Assembly: GCA_964346355.1 (NCBI GenBank)
Contig: CAYFUH010000002.1
Coordinates: 1 to 64,000, forward strand
Origin: UBA6115 sp964346355
Lineage (GTDB): Bacteria; Bacillota; Clostridia; Christensenellales; Aristaeellaceae
DNA: 64,000 nt
Direction of reading: 5' to 3'
The translations under genes were made by a program, and so were the position numbers. The notes under the pieces are model-generated. The model was not told the origin of the DNA, ran no database searches, and saw only the letters and a list, made by a program, of their open reading frames with translations. Shown in pieces: positions 17,930 through 26,564 of the stretch. The stretch's first letter is position 1. Each line of letters opens with the position of its first letter.

Positions 17930-17959
17930 TTTGACCTTCTTTGACTTTGGTGGTATAAT
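17930..17959 (+). promoter_or_regulatory. hsp20 promoter with CtsR operator
   Basis: -35 TTGACC (17931-17936), 17-base spacer, -10 TATAAT (17954-17959). Read on the minus strand, 17930-17946 is AGTCAAAGAAGGTCAAA, a complete match to the CtsR heptad repeat RGTCAAANANRGTCAAA. It covers the -35 and spacer, so CtsR would repress at normal temperature. Confidence 0.88.
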
Positions 17960-18011
17960 TAGTTTGCCGGACAGGTACCGGCACAGAAGATGACATGAGG
18001 AGGACAAGATA

Positions 18012-18482
18012 ATGATGACTATGATTCCCTATCGCCACCGCTATTTTTCAATGCCTGTGAAGCCCTTTGAGTCTTTGATGAACGATCCCTTTTTCCGTTC
18101 CTTCTTTAACGGCTCCGGTGAATTGCTGAGCAATTCCTTCCGGGTTGACATCAGAGACAATCAGGATGCCTACGTGATCGAAGCTGAAATGCCCGGTTTG
18201 AGCGAAGAGCAGATTTCGCTTGAAGTGGATGAAGGCGTGCTGACCATCAGCGCGCAGTATCAAAGCCAGACGGAGCAGGAAGAAGCCGGCCGGATGTACA
18301 GTGAGCGCAGAAGCGGCAGCATGCAAAGAAGCTTCAACCTGGAAAACATTGACGCGGACAATATTTCCGCCAACCTGAAAAACGGGATCCTCTATGTTAC
18401 CCTGCCCAAGGAAAAGCCGGTTGAGAAATCTGCCAGGAAAATCCAGATCCAGGTTGATCAGCCAAAGATTGAGGAAAATTGA
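18012..18482 (+). CDS. Small heat-shock protein (Hsp20/alpha-crystallin)
   Basis: A 156-residue ATP-independent holdase chaperone. The alpha-crystallin domain spans about 40-145 (FRVDIRDNQDAYVIEAEMPG; ANLKNGILYVTLPK near the end), with a Phe-rich N-terminal arm (NDPFFRSFF). Two tandem ATGs follow GAGGAGG. Transcribed alone between a CtsR-controlled promoter and a terminator, so likely heat-inducible. Confidence 0.95.
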   Translation: MMTMIPYRHRYFSMPVKPFESLMNDPFFRSFFNGSGELLSNSFRVDIRDNQDAYVIEAEMPGLSEEQISLEVDEGVLTISAQYQSQTEQEEAGRMYSERRSGSMQRSFNLENIDADNISANLKNGILYVTLPKEKPVEKSARKIQIQVDQPKIEEN

Positions 18483-18505
18483 CGCAGGATTCACGATCAT
18501 GACAA

Positions 18506-18533
18506 AGGACGGGGCGTGCCCCCGTTCTTTTTA
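18506..18533 (+). terminator. Terminator after hsp20
   Basis: AGGACGGGG (18506-18514) pairs with CCCCGTTCT (18520-18528) around a 5-base loop, followed by TTTTTATAT. Confidence 0.85.
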
Positions 18534-18550
18534 TATACAAGCCCGCTTAC

Positions 18551-18580
18551 TTGACGCTGCAGCGTGCTCGCCTGTAGAAT
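18551..18580 (+). promoter_or_regulatory. Promoter of the rhomboid-like gene
   Basis: -35 TTGACG (18551-18556), 18-base spacer, -10 TAGAAT (18575-18580), about 39 bases before the ATG at 18619. Confidence 0.6.
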
Positions 18581-18618
18581 TGGGTATGGTTTTAAACACC
18601 ACATGATTGGAGGATGGC

Positions 18619-19266
18619 ATGAAGCTACTGAACCAGCTTGAGCGCAGACTGTATAAGTTTCGCATACAGCCTTTTTTCAGCTACATCGTGTTCGCGATGT
18701 CAGGGATATACCTGATTGATTTGTTTTTCCCGCAATTTTTTCTGATCAGTCGTTTGATGCTGATCACATCCGCGGTGTATGCTGGGGAGATTTGGCGCTT
18801 AATTACCTTCATTATTATCCCGCCGGGCGGCAGCATCCTGCAAACCGCGCTGACGCTGTATTTCTACTACTTTGTGGGGACAGCCCTTGAGAACCGCTGG
18901 GGCCCGCGCCGCTTTTTGCTGTACTATGTAATTGGTGTCTTCTCGGCCGTGATCGCTGCCTTGATCACAGGCTTTGGTACCAATCTGTATTTGAACCTTT
19001 CCCTGTTTTTCGCCTTCGCAATTTTGTATCCGGATTTCCAGCTGCTGCTCTTTTTGGTGCTGCCCATCAAAGTCAAGTGGCTGGCTCTGCTCAACGGCCT
19101 GTATTATCTGTACGGCTTTGTGAATGGGAACTGGGCCATCCGCGTTGCCATCCTGTTTAGCCTGGCCAATTTGTTGCTGTTCTTTGGCGGCGACCTCTAC
19201 AACCACCTGCGCATGGCCATCTCCCAATGGAAGCGCAGACAGGCTTTTAAAAACAGATCCAGATAA
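18619..19266 (+). CDS. Rhomboid-like integral membrane protein, probably not a protease
   Basis: About 215 residues with around five or six hydrophobic helices and a rhomboid-like layout: an early WRLITF block, the extended ENRWGPRRFLLYYVIG loop, and LYLNLSLFFAFAILYPDF where active rhomboids have the catalytic Gly-x-Ser-Gly. That motif is absent here (N-L-S-L) and no clear catalytic His is visible in the last helices, so proteolysis is unlikely. Start chosen at ATG 18619 because GGAGG (18609-18613) is 5 bases upstream; an upstream TTG at 18607 overlaps that site. Single-gene unit. Confidence 0.75.
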   Translation: MKLLNQLERRLYKFRIQPFFSYIVFAMSGIYLIDLFFPQFFLISRLMLITSAVYAGEIWRLITFIIIPPGGSILQTALTLYFYYFVGTALENRWGPRRFLLYYVIGVFSAVIAALITGFGTNLYLNLSLFFAFAILYPDFQLLLFLVLPIKVKWLALLNGLYYLYGFVNGNWAIRVAILFSLANLLLFFGGDLYNHLRMAISQWKRRQAFKNRSR

Positions 19267-19278
19267 AGCAGTATAATC

Positions 19279-19318
19279 AACACCGCCTGAGGGTCAAAAC
19301 CTCAAGCGGTGTTTTTTA
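19279..19318 (+). terminator. Terminator after the rhomboid-like gene
   Basis: Long stem: AACACCGC (19279-19286) with GCGGTGTT (19306-19313) and inner TGAGG/CCTCA, loop 7 bases, followed by TTTTTATT. Also convergent with the end of rnpB. Confidence 0.9.
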
Positions 19319-19325
19319 TTGGATT

Positions 19326-19650
19326 GAGCGCAGACTGTAAGCCGAGTTCTGTCGTGAATGATCATCTATCTGCGCAGCCAGTCACCAGGCTGCTGAAGCG
19401 ATGGTCGGAAGCCAAACGGGCCGTTTGATATGCCTCCAGTTATCTTGCACCAGGTGGGGTTTACATGACGGGCAAGTCGCCAAGCCGCCGGTGCGCTCTT
19501 ACCGCACCTTTCCACCCTTACCGCTTGCGCGGCGGTATCTCTCTGTTGCACTTGCCTTGGAGTCGCCTCCACCAGCTGTTAGCTGGCACCCTGCCCTGCG
19601 GTGCTCGGACTTTCCTCATGCCTGATGGCACGCGATCATTTATCTGCCTC
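19326..19650 (-). ncRNA. rnpB: RNase P RNA, type A-like
   Basis: The catalytic RNA that removes tRNA 5' leaders. On the minus strand the universal blocks are present in order: GAGGAAAGTCCGAGC near the 5' end, GGGTGGAAAGGTGCGGTAAG in the middle and GACAGAACTCGGCTTACAG near the 3' end. P1 can form between GAGGCAGA and TCTGCGCTC, P2 between AATGATC and GATCATT, and P3 is only a 5-bp stem with a 4-base loop. The AGATAGATGA segment before P2' suggests type A. It begins 10 bases after the zinc-ribbon gene stop, so it may be processed from the rpoD operon transcript or have a promoter inside that gene. Ends are estimated from P1 pairing. Confidence 0.93.
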
Positions 19651-19660
19651 AAAAACCAAG

Positions 19661-20362
19661 CTAACCGATAATCAGCCGTCCGCAGGTTTCACACTCCACC
19701 TGCTTGCCGGCGCGGATGGTAGCCAGCACGGAGGACGGGAAGCCCATGTTGCAGCCGCCGCACTGGCCGTTGATAAGTTTAGCCATCGGCGGTGTGCAGT
19801 GCTGCTTGATGGCAGCGTACCTGGCCAAGTACTCCGGCTCGATGTCCTTTTTCTTTTCTTCTGCGACAGCGCGCAGACGGTCCAAAATCTCGGACTTTTC
19901 TTTATATTCCTCGTCATACTCAACGCGCAGCTGATCAAACTCTTCCTTGGATTTGATGGCACGCATCTTGATGTCCAGCTGCCTGCGGTCCCGGTCTGAC
20001 GCGCTTTTTCGCACCTGGCGCACTTCCTGGTCATACTCGTTTAAGGTGTTGGACAGCTGCTCCGCCTCGGTGATATACAGCGCGATTTGTTCGCTGCTGG
20101 TTGGCGGCTCTTCCTGCACCCGTTTTTGCAGGGCTTTGAGTTGGTCATCAGCCAGGGAAATGGCTTCTTTTAATACATCCATACGGTCGGTCATCGCATG
20201 GATTTCACTTTCCAGCGTCTTCAGGTTATCCTGCTGGTCGCGGATATAATCCCGAAGCTTCAGCAGCTTCTGCCGTTTGGGTGATTGCCGGATGGAATGA
20301 GCCAGCATATCTGCTTCGGTATCAGCGGTCTGATACTCCCACAGCAAGTCTAATTGTGTCAT
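19661..20362 (-). CDS. Coiled-coil protein with C-terminal C4 zinc ribbon
   Basis: A 233-residue DUF164/COG1579-type protein. Residues about 20-175 are strongly charged heptad-like coiled coil; the C terminus holds a zinc ribbon with CGGC and CETC pairs separated by about 22 residues. Function unproven; the family commonly sits beside the Nif3-like gene, as here, and is thought to bind nucleic acid. ATG preceded by GGGAGG. Confidence 0.9.
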   Translation of the reverse strand: MTQLDLLWEYQTADTEADMLAHSIRQSPKRQKLLKLRDYIRDQQDNLKTLESEIHAMTDRMDVLKEAISLADDQLKALQKRVQEEPPTSSEQIALYITEAEQLSNTLNEYDQEVRQVRKSASDRDRRQLDIKMRAIKSKEEFDQLRVEYDEEYKEKSEILDRLRAVAEEKKKDIEPEYLARYAAIKQHCTPPMAKLINGQCGGCNMGFPSSVLATIRAGKQVECETCGRLIIG

Positions 20363-20380
20363 GTCTACCTCCCTGCGGGA

Positions 20381-21166
20381 TCACTGCAAATGATACGAAC
20401 GGTATCTGGTCACATGAACCCGCACAGGATATTCTACCTGATTTAGCGCTGTTTGTAAACCAAACGCAAGCGGTGTAAGCATGGTAACCTCCGTTGCGTA
20501 ATGCCCGCCATCATAGATTATAAAGCCATTGGCGGCCGCTTCCAGCGCGTGATGGTGCTTGACCTCCCCCGTCAGCAGGGCCTGCGCGCCTGCCTGTTGC
20601 GCGCCCAGAAAACCTTCGCTGTAGGCGCCGCCCGCGATGGCCAGCGTATAGACCAGCCCCTCATGCGCTCCGTATTGGCGAATTGGCACATCCATGGTGT
20701 CTCCAATCAGACGCGCAAGCGCTTCGGGCTTCATGGCTTCCGGCAATTCCCCCAGGATAAGATAAGGGTCATCCGCTGTTCTAAGGTTTTTTAACTGCAG
20801 CAGGCGCGCCATTGCCGCGCTGGCGGAGTAATCCGGGGATTGATCGATATTGGTATGAACCGCAATCAGCGACATCTGATGTGTGATGAACTGTGAAACC
20901 AACCTGGGCACGTAGTTTGCCAAATCCAGTTGGGTGAGCGGGGAAAAAATCAAGGGATGGTGAGAGATGATCAACTCACACCCCAGCTCCACTGCCTCCT
21001 TGATGACCTCTTCCGTTACGTCCAGCGTCAGCAGAATATTGGATACAGGTGTGTCCAGCTGCCCTATCTGAAAGCCCGCGTTGTCAAACTCTTCCTGCGT
21101 GTCAAAGGGCGCGATTTGATCAAGCCAATCAAGGACTTTTTGTACTGTGGTCTGTTTTGTGTGCAT
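20381..21166 (-). CDS. Nif3-like / DUF34 metal-binding protein (YqfO type)
   Basis: A 261-residue member of the Nif3/DUF34 family, often annotated as a GTP cyclohydrolase I type 2 homologue although the true role is unclear. Metal-binding motifs are visible: ISHHPLIF (about 64-71), AVHTNID (about 100-106), and the C-terminal GEVKHHHA and GHYATE. This is the short form lacking the inserted PII-like domain of Bacillus YqfO. Start set at ATG 21166 after GGAGG. Overlaps trmK by about 38 bases. Confidence 0.9.
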   Translation of the reverse strand: MHTKQTTVQKVLDWLDQIAPFDTQEEFDNAGFQIGQLDTPVSNILLTLDVTEEVIKEAVELGCELIISHHPLIFSPLTQLDLANYVPRLVSQFITHQMSLIAVHTNIDQSPDYSASAAMARLLQLKNLRTADDPYLILGELPEAMKPEALARLIGDTMDVPIRQYGAHEGLVYTLAIAGGAYSEGFLGAQQAGAQALLTGEVKHHHALEAAANGFIIYDGGHYATEVTMLTPLAFGLQTALNQVEYPVRVHVTRYRSYHLQ

Positions 21167-21818
21167 CAAGTGCCTCCTTCAGGTGTTTGCGCCAGGCGTC
21201 CCCGCGCGCGCCGCGCCAGGACTTTGAAACATCCAGCTGCCAGGTAATAAAATCAAACAGGCTTGCTTCTGCCGTCTCCTCAATGTGAACGCCAAGCGCC
21301 AGTTCAAACTCATTCAATTCTTGTTGCCCCGGGTTCGCTGTGAGGATGCGGTAAAAGCGGCCGTTTTCACGGGTCAACACTTCCTTGTTAATCCGGTATC
21401 CTTTATTCAGGATGGCAGCGCGTACAAGCGGAAGTTCCGTCTGCGCGCTGAGGATCAGTGTGGCGCCTTGCAGGTCAACGTCCTGCGCCAGGATGCGGGC
21501 AATCAACTCCCCGCCCATGCCCGCGATGATGACAGCATCTGCATTTTCGCTCAAAGCATGCAGGCCGTCTGCGCCGCTGATGATGACCCGATCTATTAAA
21601 CCGTGCCGGATAAACAAATCCCGCGCCTTCGCGCGGGAGTTGCGGCCGATGTCGCTCACAATCATCCGGTTGGCCCGTCCTGAGTGCAAGAGGTGACAGG
21701 ACAGTTTACCGTGGTCCGCGCCGATGTCCGCTGCCAATTCACAGCGGGGAACCAAATCCGCGATGCGCGAAAGCCTGGTGCCCAGCTGCGGCAGGCGGGG
21801 TGCTGCGCGCCCTGTCAA
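21129..21818 (-). CDS. trmK: tRNA (adenine(22)-N1)-methyltransferase
   Basis: A 229-residue class I methyltransferase of COG2384. The SAM motif ELAADIGADHGKLSCHLL (about 27-44) and NADAVIIAGMGGELI (the NxxGxGG-like motif IV) match TrmK, which makes m1A22 in tRNA. Starts with TTG overlapping the rpoD stop. The rpoD-trmK-yqfO order is conserved in Bacillota, which supports the call. Confidence 0.93.
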   Translation of the reverse strand: MTGRAAPRLPQLGTRLSRIADLVPRCELAADIGADHGKLSCHLLHSGRANRMIVSDIGRNSRAKARDLFIRHGLIDRVIISGADGLHALSENADAVIIAGMGGELIARILAQDVDLQGATLILSAQTELPLVRAAILNKGYRINKEVLTRENGRFYRILTANPGQQELNEFELALGVHIEETAEASLFDFITWQLDVSKSWRGARGDAWRKHLKEALDAHKTDHSTKSP

Positions 21819-22912
21819 TCCAGGAAGTCCTTCAGTTTTTTGCTGCGGCTGGGGTGGCGCAGCTTGCGCAGTGCCTTGGCCTCAATCTGGCGAATGCGCT
21901 CCCGGGTAACGGCAAATTCCTTGCCCACTTCTTCCAGGGTGCGTGGGTTACCGTCGTCCAGACCAAAGCGCAGGCGCAGCACCTTGGCTTCACGCGGGGT
22001 GAGGGAATCCAGCACATCCCAGAGCAATTCCTTCATCAGGGCATTGGATGCGGCATCCGCGGGCGCCGGCGCGTCCTCATCCTGGATGAAGTCACCCAAA
22101 TGGCTGTCCTCTTCCTCGCCAATCGGGGTTTCAAGGGAGACGGGCTCCTGCGCGATTTTGATAATCTCACGCACCTTTGCTTCCGTGATGCCCATGGCTT
22201 TGCCAATCTCCTCCGGAGTGGGCTCGCGGCCCAACTCCTGCAGCAATTGACGCGAGATGCGGATTAACTTGTTGATGGTTTCCACCATGTGTACTGGGAT
22301 GCGAATCGTGCGGGCCTGGTCCGCGATGGCGCGGGTAATGGCCTGCCGAATCCACCAGGTGGCATAGGTGGAAAATTTAAAGCCCTTGGTGTGGTCAAAT
22401 TTTTCAACGGCTTTAATCAGCCCAAGGTTGCCTTCCTGGATCAAATCCAAAAACTGCATACCGCGGCCGACATAGCGTTTGGCAATTGATACTACCAGGC
22501 GCAGGTTGGCTTCTGCCAGCAGATGCTTGGCGGTCTCATCCCCCGCTTCCATCCGCATCGCCAATTCCACTTCTTCCTCCGCTGTCAAGAGGGGTACTTT
22601 GCCGATTTCTTTGAGGTACATGCGGACGGGGTCATCAATGTTGATGGCTTCCGGGATGGACAGATCAATCTCTTCCTCCTCGTCCTCATCCTTTACGGTT
22701 TCCTGCTCAAGCTCACCATCTTTGGTGACCTGTACACCAAAGCCTTCCAGGGTATCCAACACCTGCTCAAACTGATCCGGCTCCATCTCAATAGAGGACA
22801 GGGCGTTCACAACTTCTTCGTTGCTGATGACGCCTTTTGATTTTGCCATCTCATACAATTCTGCGAGCTTGAGCTGCTGTTTTTCGTTCAACTTGGAGTC
22901 CAAGGGAGGCAC
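21815..22912 (-). CDS. rpoD: Primary sigma factor (sigma 70 / SigA)
   Basis: A 365-residue housekeeping sigma factor. Region 1.1 is short and acidic (about 1-90), region 1.2 begins at DDPVRMYLKEIGKVPLL, region 2 contains NLRLVVSIAKRYVGRGMQFL and the -10 recognition helix in YATWWIRQAI, region 3 follows, and region 4.2 has TLEEVGKEFAVTRERIRQIE. Length matches Bacillota SigA. The annotated GTG start at 22912 has AAAGGA almost touching it; TTG four codons in gives better spacing, so the exact start is uncertain. The many TTGACA/TATAAT promoters in this window fit this factor. Confidence 0.96.
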   Translation of the reverse strand: MPPLDSKLNEKQQLKLAELYEMAKSKGVISNEEVVNALSSIEMEPDQFEQVLDTLEGFGVQVTKDGELEQETVKDEDEEEEIDLSIPEAINIDDPVRMYLKEIGKVPLLTAEEEVELAMRMEAGDETAKHLLAEANLRLVVSIAKRYVGRGMQFLDLIQEGNLGLIKAVEKFDHTKGFKFSTYATWWIRQAITRAIADQARTIRIPVHMVETINKLIRISRQLLQELGREPTPEEIGKAMGITEAKVREIIKIAQEPVSLETPIGEEEDSHLGDFIQDEDAPAPADAASNALMKELLWDVLDSLTPREAKVLRLRFGLDDGNPRTLEEVGKEFAVTRERIRQIEAKALRKLRHPSRSKKLKDFLD

Positions 22913-22920
22913 ATCCTTTC

Positions 22921-24675
22921 TTAGTGAGCTTGGTGCTGGGTTTGTTTTTCGAGTTCGGATTGCAATTCGCTGATGAGGTGAAGGGTCAGGCTTTTTTCAC
23001 TGCCTTCCTGGGTTTTGAGCTCTTCACTCAACTGCTTGATGCGCTCATTGAGCCGGCTGGTGCGGATGATGCGCAGGCAGTCTTCCGCGGCGGTCAAGGT
23101 TTCGGTTTTATCCAGATCCGGCAAGCGGTTGAACAACTCCCCCGCCATCTTGCGCATCTCCTCATCTGGCGCGTCCTCCATGATGGCAGCAGGTGTTTTG
23201 CCGCTTTTTAGGGCTTCCACAATCGCGCGGAGATGCTCATCCTCAAAATCTGTCGCGACCACCAGGTTTTGCGGGAGCTTGCCGGTCGCAAGCAGGGCAG
23301 CCAGGGTGAACTCGGACTGCGGGTAGGCCGCTGCTTCCCGTCTGGGTCTGCGGGCAATCGGCGCTTGATACATAGAATTGCTTTTGTTTTTATGATCTTG
23401 CTGCATCTGTTGGGCAAGCACTTCCTTGGCAATCCCTGTTTTCAATGCTATTCTACCCAGATAATAGTCCAGTTCAACGGGTTCGGTGATGACTTGCAAA
23501 CTTTCACAGGCTTTTCGCGCGTATTCGCGCTTGTGTTCATCATTGCCCATGTCAAACTGCGATTCCAGGTGCATTAAGCGGAAAGCCATCCCCAAAACTG
23601 GCTTAAGCGCGCGAAAGCCTTCTGCCCCGTGCTGATGGATAAAATCGTCCGGGTCCAGCCCGTCCGGGAAACGCACAACGCGCGCCTTCACGCCCTCCTG
23701 CTGCAGCACATCCAGCGCGCGCAGCGTGGCGGCCTGCCCCGCCTCATCCCCGTCATAGGCAATCCAGATTTCAGGTGCGTAGTTCTTGATCAGGCGCACC
23801 TGCTCGGGTGTGAGGGCTGTGCCCAGCGTCGCGATGGCGTTGCCGATACCGATCTGGTTGAGCGCAATGACATCCAAATAGCCTTCCACTAAGTACAGCT
23901 GCTCTAAATTACGCATCTTTCGCAGCAGGTTGATGCCGTACACATTGTAGCGCTTGTTGAAGATGAGGCTGTCGGAGGTGTTGAGGTACTTGGGCTGCGC
24001 AGCGCCCATCGCCCGCGCGCCAAAGCCGATGGTCTGGCCATAGCGGTTGATGATGGGAAACATCACACGGTCCCGGAAGGTATCATAGCGGGTGTTTTCT
24101 TTTACCGTAATCAAGGCGGCCTGCTGCAATTCCTCGATGCTGAACCCTTTGCCCTGCAGATGAATGAGCAGGCTGTCCCACTCATTGGGGCTGACCCCAA
24201 GGCCAAAGCGCCGGATCACCGCGTCATCCAGTCCCCTGTTGTGCAGGTATTCAAGGGCCTCGCTGTGTTCGGGCAGCCAGAGCTGGTCGTGGTAGAAGAT
24301 CGCGGCTTCCTTGCTTGCCTCGTACAAGCGCTCCCGCAGACTGCGACGCTGCTCCGCTTCCGGGTCGTCCTCCATAATTGGGGGCGGCGGTATATTGAAC
24401 TGCTTTGCCAAATACAGCAGCGCTTCGGGGTAGGTAAACTTCTCCATCTCCATCACAAACTGCGCGATGTTGCCGCTGGCTTTGCAACCAAAGCAATAAT
24501 AGAGGTTTAACTCCGCGTTGACAGAAAAGGACGCCGTTTTCTCATTATGAAAGGGACAGAGCCCCCAATGGCGCTGCCCTCTTTTTTGTAGCGGTACGTA
24601 GTTGGAAACGACATCGACGATGCTTGAGGCTGCGTAAACCTGGTCCACCCACGATGTTGGGAACCTGGGAGCCAT
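22921..24675 (-). CDS. dnaG: DNA primase
   Basis: A 584-residue primase that makes RNA primers at the replication fork. N-terminal CHC2 zinc finger (CPFHNEKTASF, YYCFGC, about 39-65), then the catalytic core with the TOPRIM Glu (LVEGYLDVIAL) and AYDGDEAG. The C-terminal helicase-interaction region is less conserved. Sits between dgt and rpoD, the macromolecular synthesis operon layout. Confidence 0.96.
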   Translation of the reverse strand: MAPRFPTSWVDQVYAASSIVDVVSNYVPLQKRGQRHWGLCPFHNEKTASFSVNAELNLYYCFGCKASGNIAQFVMEMEKFTYPEALLYLAKQFNIPPPPIMEDDPEAEQRRSLRERLYEASKEAAIFYHDQLWLPEHSEALEYLHNRGLDDAVIRRFGLGVSPNEWDSLLIHLQGKGFSIEELQQAALITVKENTRYDTFRDRVMFPIINRYGQTIGFGARAMGAAQPKYLNTSDSLIFNKRYNVYGINLLRKMRNLEQLYLVEGYLDVIALNQIGIGNAIATLGTALTPEQVRLIKNYAPEIWIAYDGDEAGQAATLRALDVLQQEGVKARVVRFPDGLDPDDFIHQHGAEGFRALKPVLGMAFRLMHLESQFDMGNDEHKREYARKACESLQVITEPVELDYYLGRIALKTGIAKEVLAQQMQQDHKNKSNSMYQAPIARRPRREAAAYPQSEFTLAALLATGKLPQNLVVATDFEDEHLRAIVEALKSGKTPAAIMEDAPDEEMRKMAGELFNRLPDLDKTETLTAAEDCLRIIRTSRLNERIKQLSEELKTQEGSEKSLTLHLISELQSELEKQTQHQAH

Positions 24676-24708
24676 TCAACCACCGCCTTTCTGATCATCT
24701 CTTTAAGG

Positions 24709-25710
24709 TTAAAATACCGAAAACGCCTCTGGCATAAACAACTGCCGGAACAACCTCATCGCATACCGGTCTGTCATGGACGCGATAAAGTCCACCACCG
24801 CGCGGGCTGTGCCCTCCTCCTGTGCGATCTCGCGGAACTCCGGCGGCATCCGCTCTGGCTCATTCATGAAGTGCTCGTACAGGCGCTTCAGAATAAAATC
24901 GCACTTTTGCTCCTCTTCACTCCGCCAGGAGTCCTGATAGACATTTTTGAACAGGAAGGCCCGCATGGTATCCGTCGCCTGCTGGACAGTCTCACTCATT
25001 TTAATGAGAGGTTGATCCATGCTGGTTGACAGGATATCCGTTATCATGGTGTCAATGCGCTCGCCGTGACTTTGCCCCAAGACGCTGACGGCATCCTTGG
25101 GCAATTCCTCCTGCATCAGGATGCCCGCCCGGATGGCGTCATCAATGTCGTGGTTGATGTAGGCAATGCGGTCGGCGCGGGCAACCACCATGCCCTCCAG
25201 GGTGGCGGCTTCATGCGTACCGGAATGGTTGATGATGCCGTTTCGGACCTCTTGGGTGAGGTTTAGACCACCCTTTCGCTCAAGCTTGTCTACCATGCGC
25301 AGGCTTTGCAGGTAGTGCTTAAAACCGTTTGGATACAGTTCATTCAGTGTCCGCTCCCCGATGTGGCCAAAGGGGGTGTGCCCCAGGTCGTGCGCAAGGG
25401 CGATGGCTTCGGTCAAATCCTCGTTTAAACGCAGGCCGCGGGCAATCGTCCTGGCTACCTGTGCCACTTCCAGTGTATGGGTGAGGCGGGTGCGGTAATG
25501 ATCGCCTTCCGGCGCCAAAAAAACCTGGGTTTTAAACTGCAGACGGCGAAACCCTTTGGAATGGATGATTCGGTCGCGGTCCCTTTGAAATTCCGTCCGG
25601 GTGGTGTCCGGACGGATTGGTTTTTCACGGCCTTTGGAATAGAGACTTTTGGCAGCAAACTTTGATAAATTCTGTAATTCTGCCTGTTCCAGCATCTCTT
25701 TGACTGTCAC
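24709..25710 (-). CDS. dgt: dGTP triphosphohydrolase (HD domain)
   Basis: A 333-residue dNTP triphosphohydrolase that yields deoxynucleoside and tripolyphosphate. HD motifs: RTRLTHTLEVAQ (His) and ALAHDLGHTPFGH (His-Asp) at about 72-118, a further Asp in ADRIAYINHDIDD. Starts with GTG after GGGGAGG. First gene of the dnaG-rpoD operon. A weak -10 TATGAT occurs at about 25750 but without a convincing -35. Confidence 0.93.
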   Translation of the reverse strand: MTVKEMLEQAELQNLSKFAAKSLYSKGREKPIRPDTTRTEFQRDRDRIIHSKGFRRLQFKTQVFLAPEGDHYRTRLTHTLEVAQVARTIARGLRLNEDLTEAIALAHDLGHTPFGHIGERTLNELYPNGFKHYLQSLRMVDKLERKGGLNLTQEVRNGIINHSGTHEAATLEGMVVARADRIAYINHDIDDAIRAGILMQEELPKDAVSVLGQSHGERIDTMITDILSTSMDQPLIKMSETVQQATDTMRAFLFKNVYQDSWRSEEEQKCDFILKRLYEHFMNEPERMPPEFREIAQEEGTARAVVDFIASMTDRYAMRLFRQLFMPEAFSVF

Positions 25711-25794
25711 AATCTATTCCTCCCCACCAGCAGCATCACTATGTGTATCATACCCAAACGGATGAAAAGATAACGATAAACGGCTGGCAGGCAT

Positions 25795-25816
25795 GAAAAA
25801 ACCGCACAAGGCGGTA
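25795..25816 (-). terminator. Terminator of the ylxM-trmD operon
   Basis: Minus strand: ACCGC (25811-25815) stem with GCGGT (25801-25805), loop CTTGT, then TTTTTT. Lies 23 bases after trmD. Confidence 0.85.
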
Positions 25817-25838
25817 TGTGCAAAAACCAAAACAGGAT

Positions 25839-26564
25839 CTAAAAACCCTGTTCCTTAAGCCACGCCCGTTCCTTGTCGCTAAGGGCGGCTTTTTCGAGCA
25901 GATCCGGACGCCTTGAAGCAGTAATCAACAAACGCTGCTGCCTGCGCCAGGCCTCGATTTGCGCATGATGGCCGGATAACAACACATCTGGCACCGTCAT
26001 TCCCTCAAACTCCTGGGGCCGGGTGTACTGGGGGTACTCCAGCAGGTAATCGTCTGAGAAGCTTTCCTCCTGGTGGCTTTCCTCATCCCCCAGCACGCCG
26101 TCCAAAAGCCGGGTGACGCAATCAATGAGCACCATGGCGGGGATTTCACCGCCTGTGAGGACATAATCGCCGATGGAGATTTCCAGGTCGATGTATTTTT
26201 CCACCACGCGTTCATCCACACCTTCATAATGCCCACATAAAATCATCAAGGCTGGCTCATTCTTGAGGGTGTTTGCCAACGCCTGCGTCAGCGGCACGCC
26301 CCGCGGGCTCATCAAAATGCGAAGCCCGCTGTATGGCTCGCTGGTGACGGCCTTGATAGCGTCTGCGATGGGCTGGGCGGTCATCAACATGCCTGCGCCG
26401 CCGCCATAGGGATAATCATCCGTGTTTCTGTGCTTGGACGCAGAAAACTCGCGGATATCGCTTACCCTGATATCCACCAGCCCGGCATCCTTGGCCCGCG
26501 CGATGATGCTGGCATTGATGGCCGAAAACATCTCCGGAAAGATGGTGAGCACATCAATCCGCAA
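25839..26564 (-). CDS. trmD: tRNA (guanine(37)-N1)-methyltransferase
   Basis: A 241-residue SPOUT-fold enzyme making m1G37. Diagnostic blocks: YGGGAGMLM, LCGHYEGVDERV, and EISIGDYVLTGGE that forms the trefoil-knot SAM site. Starts with TTG overlapping rimM by 11 bases, with GGAGG 9 bases upstream. The rpsP-khpA-rimM-trmD order is conserved. Confidence 0.97.
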   Translation of the reverse strand: MRIDVLTIFPEMFSAINASIIARAKDAGLVDIRVSDIREFSASKHRNTDDYPYGGGAGMLMTAQPIADAIKAVTSEPYSGLRILMSPRGVPLTQALANTLKNEPALMILCGHYEGVDERVVEKYIDLEISIGDYVLTGGEIPAMVLIDCVTRLLDGVLGDEESHQEESFSDDYLLEYPQYTRPQEFEGMTVPDVLLSGHHAQIEAWRRQQRLLITASRRPDLLEKAALSDKERAWLKEQGF

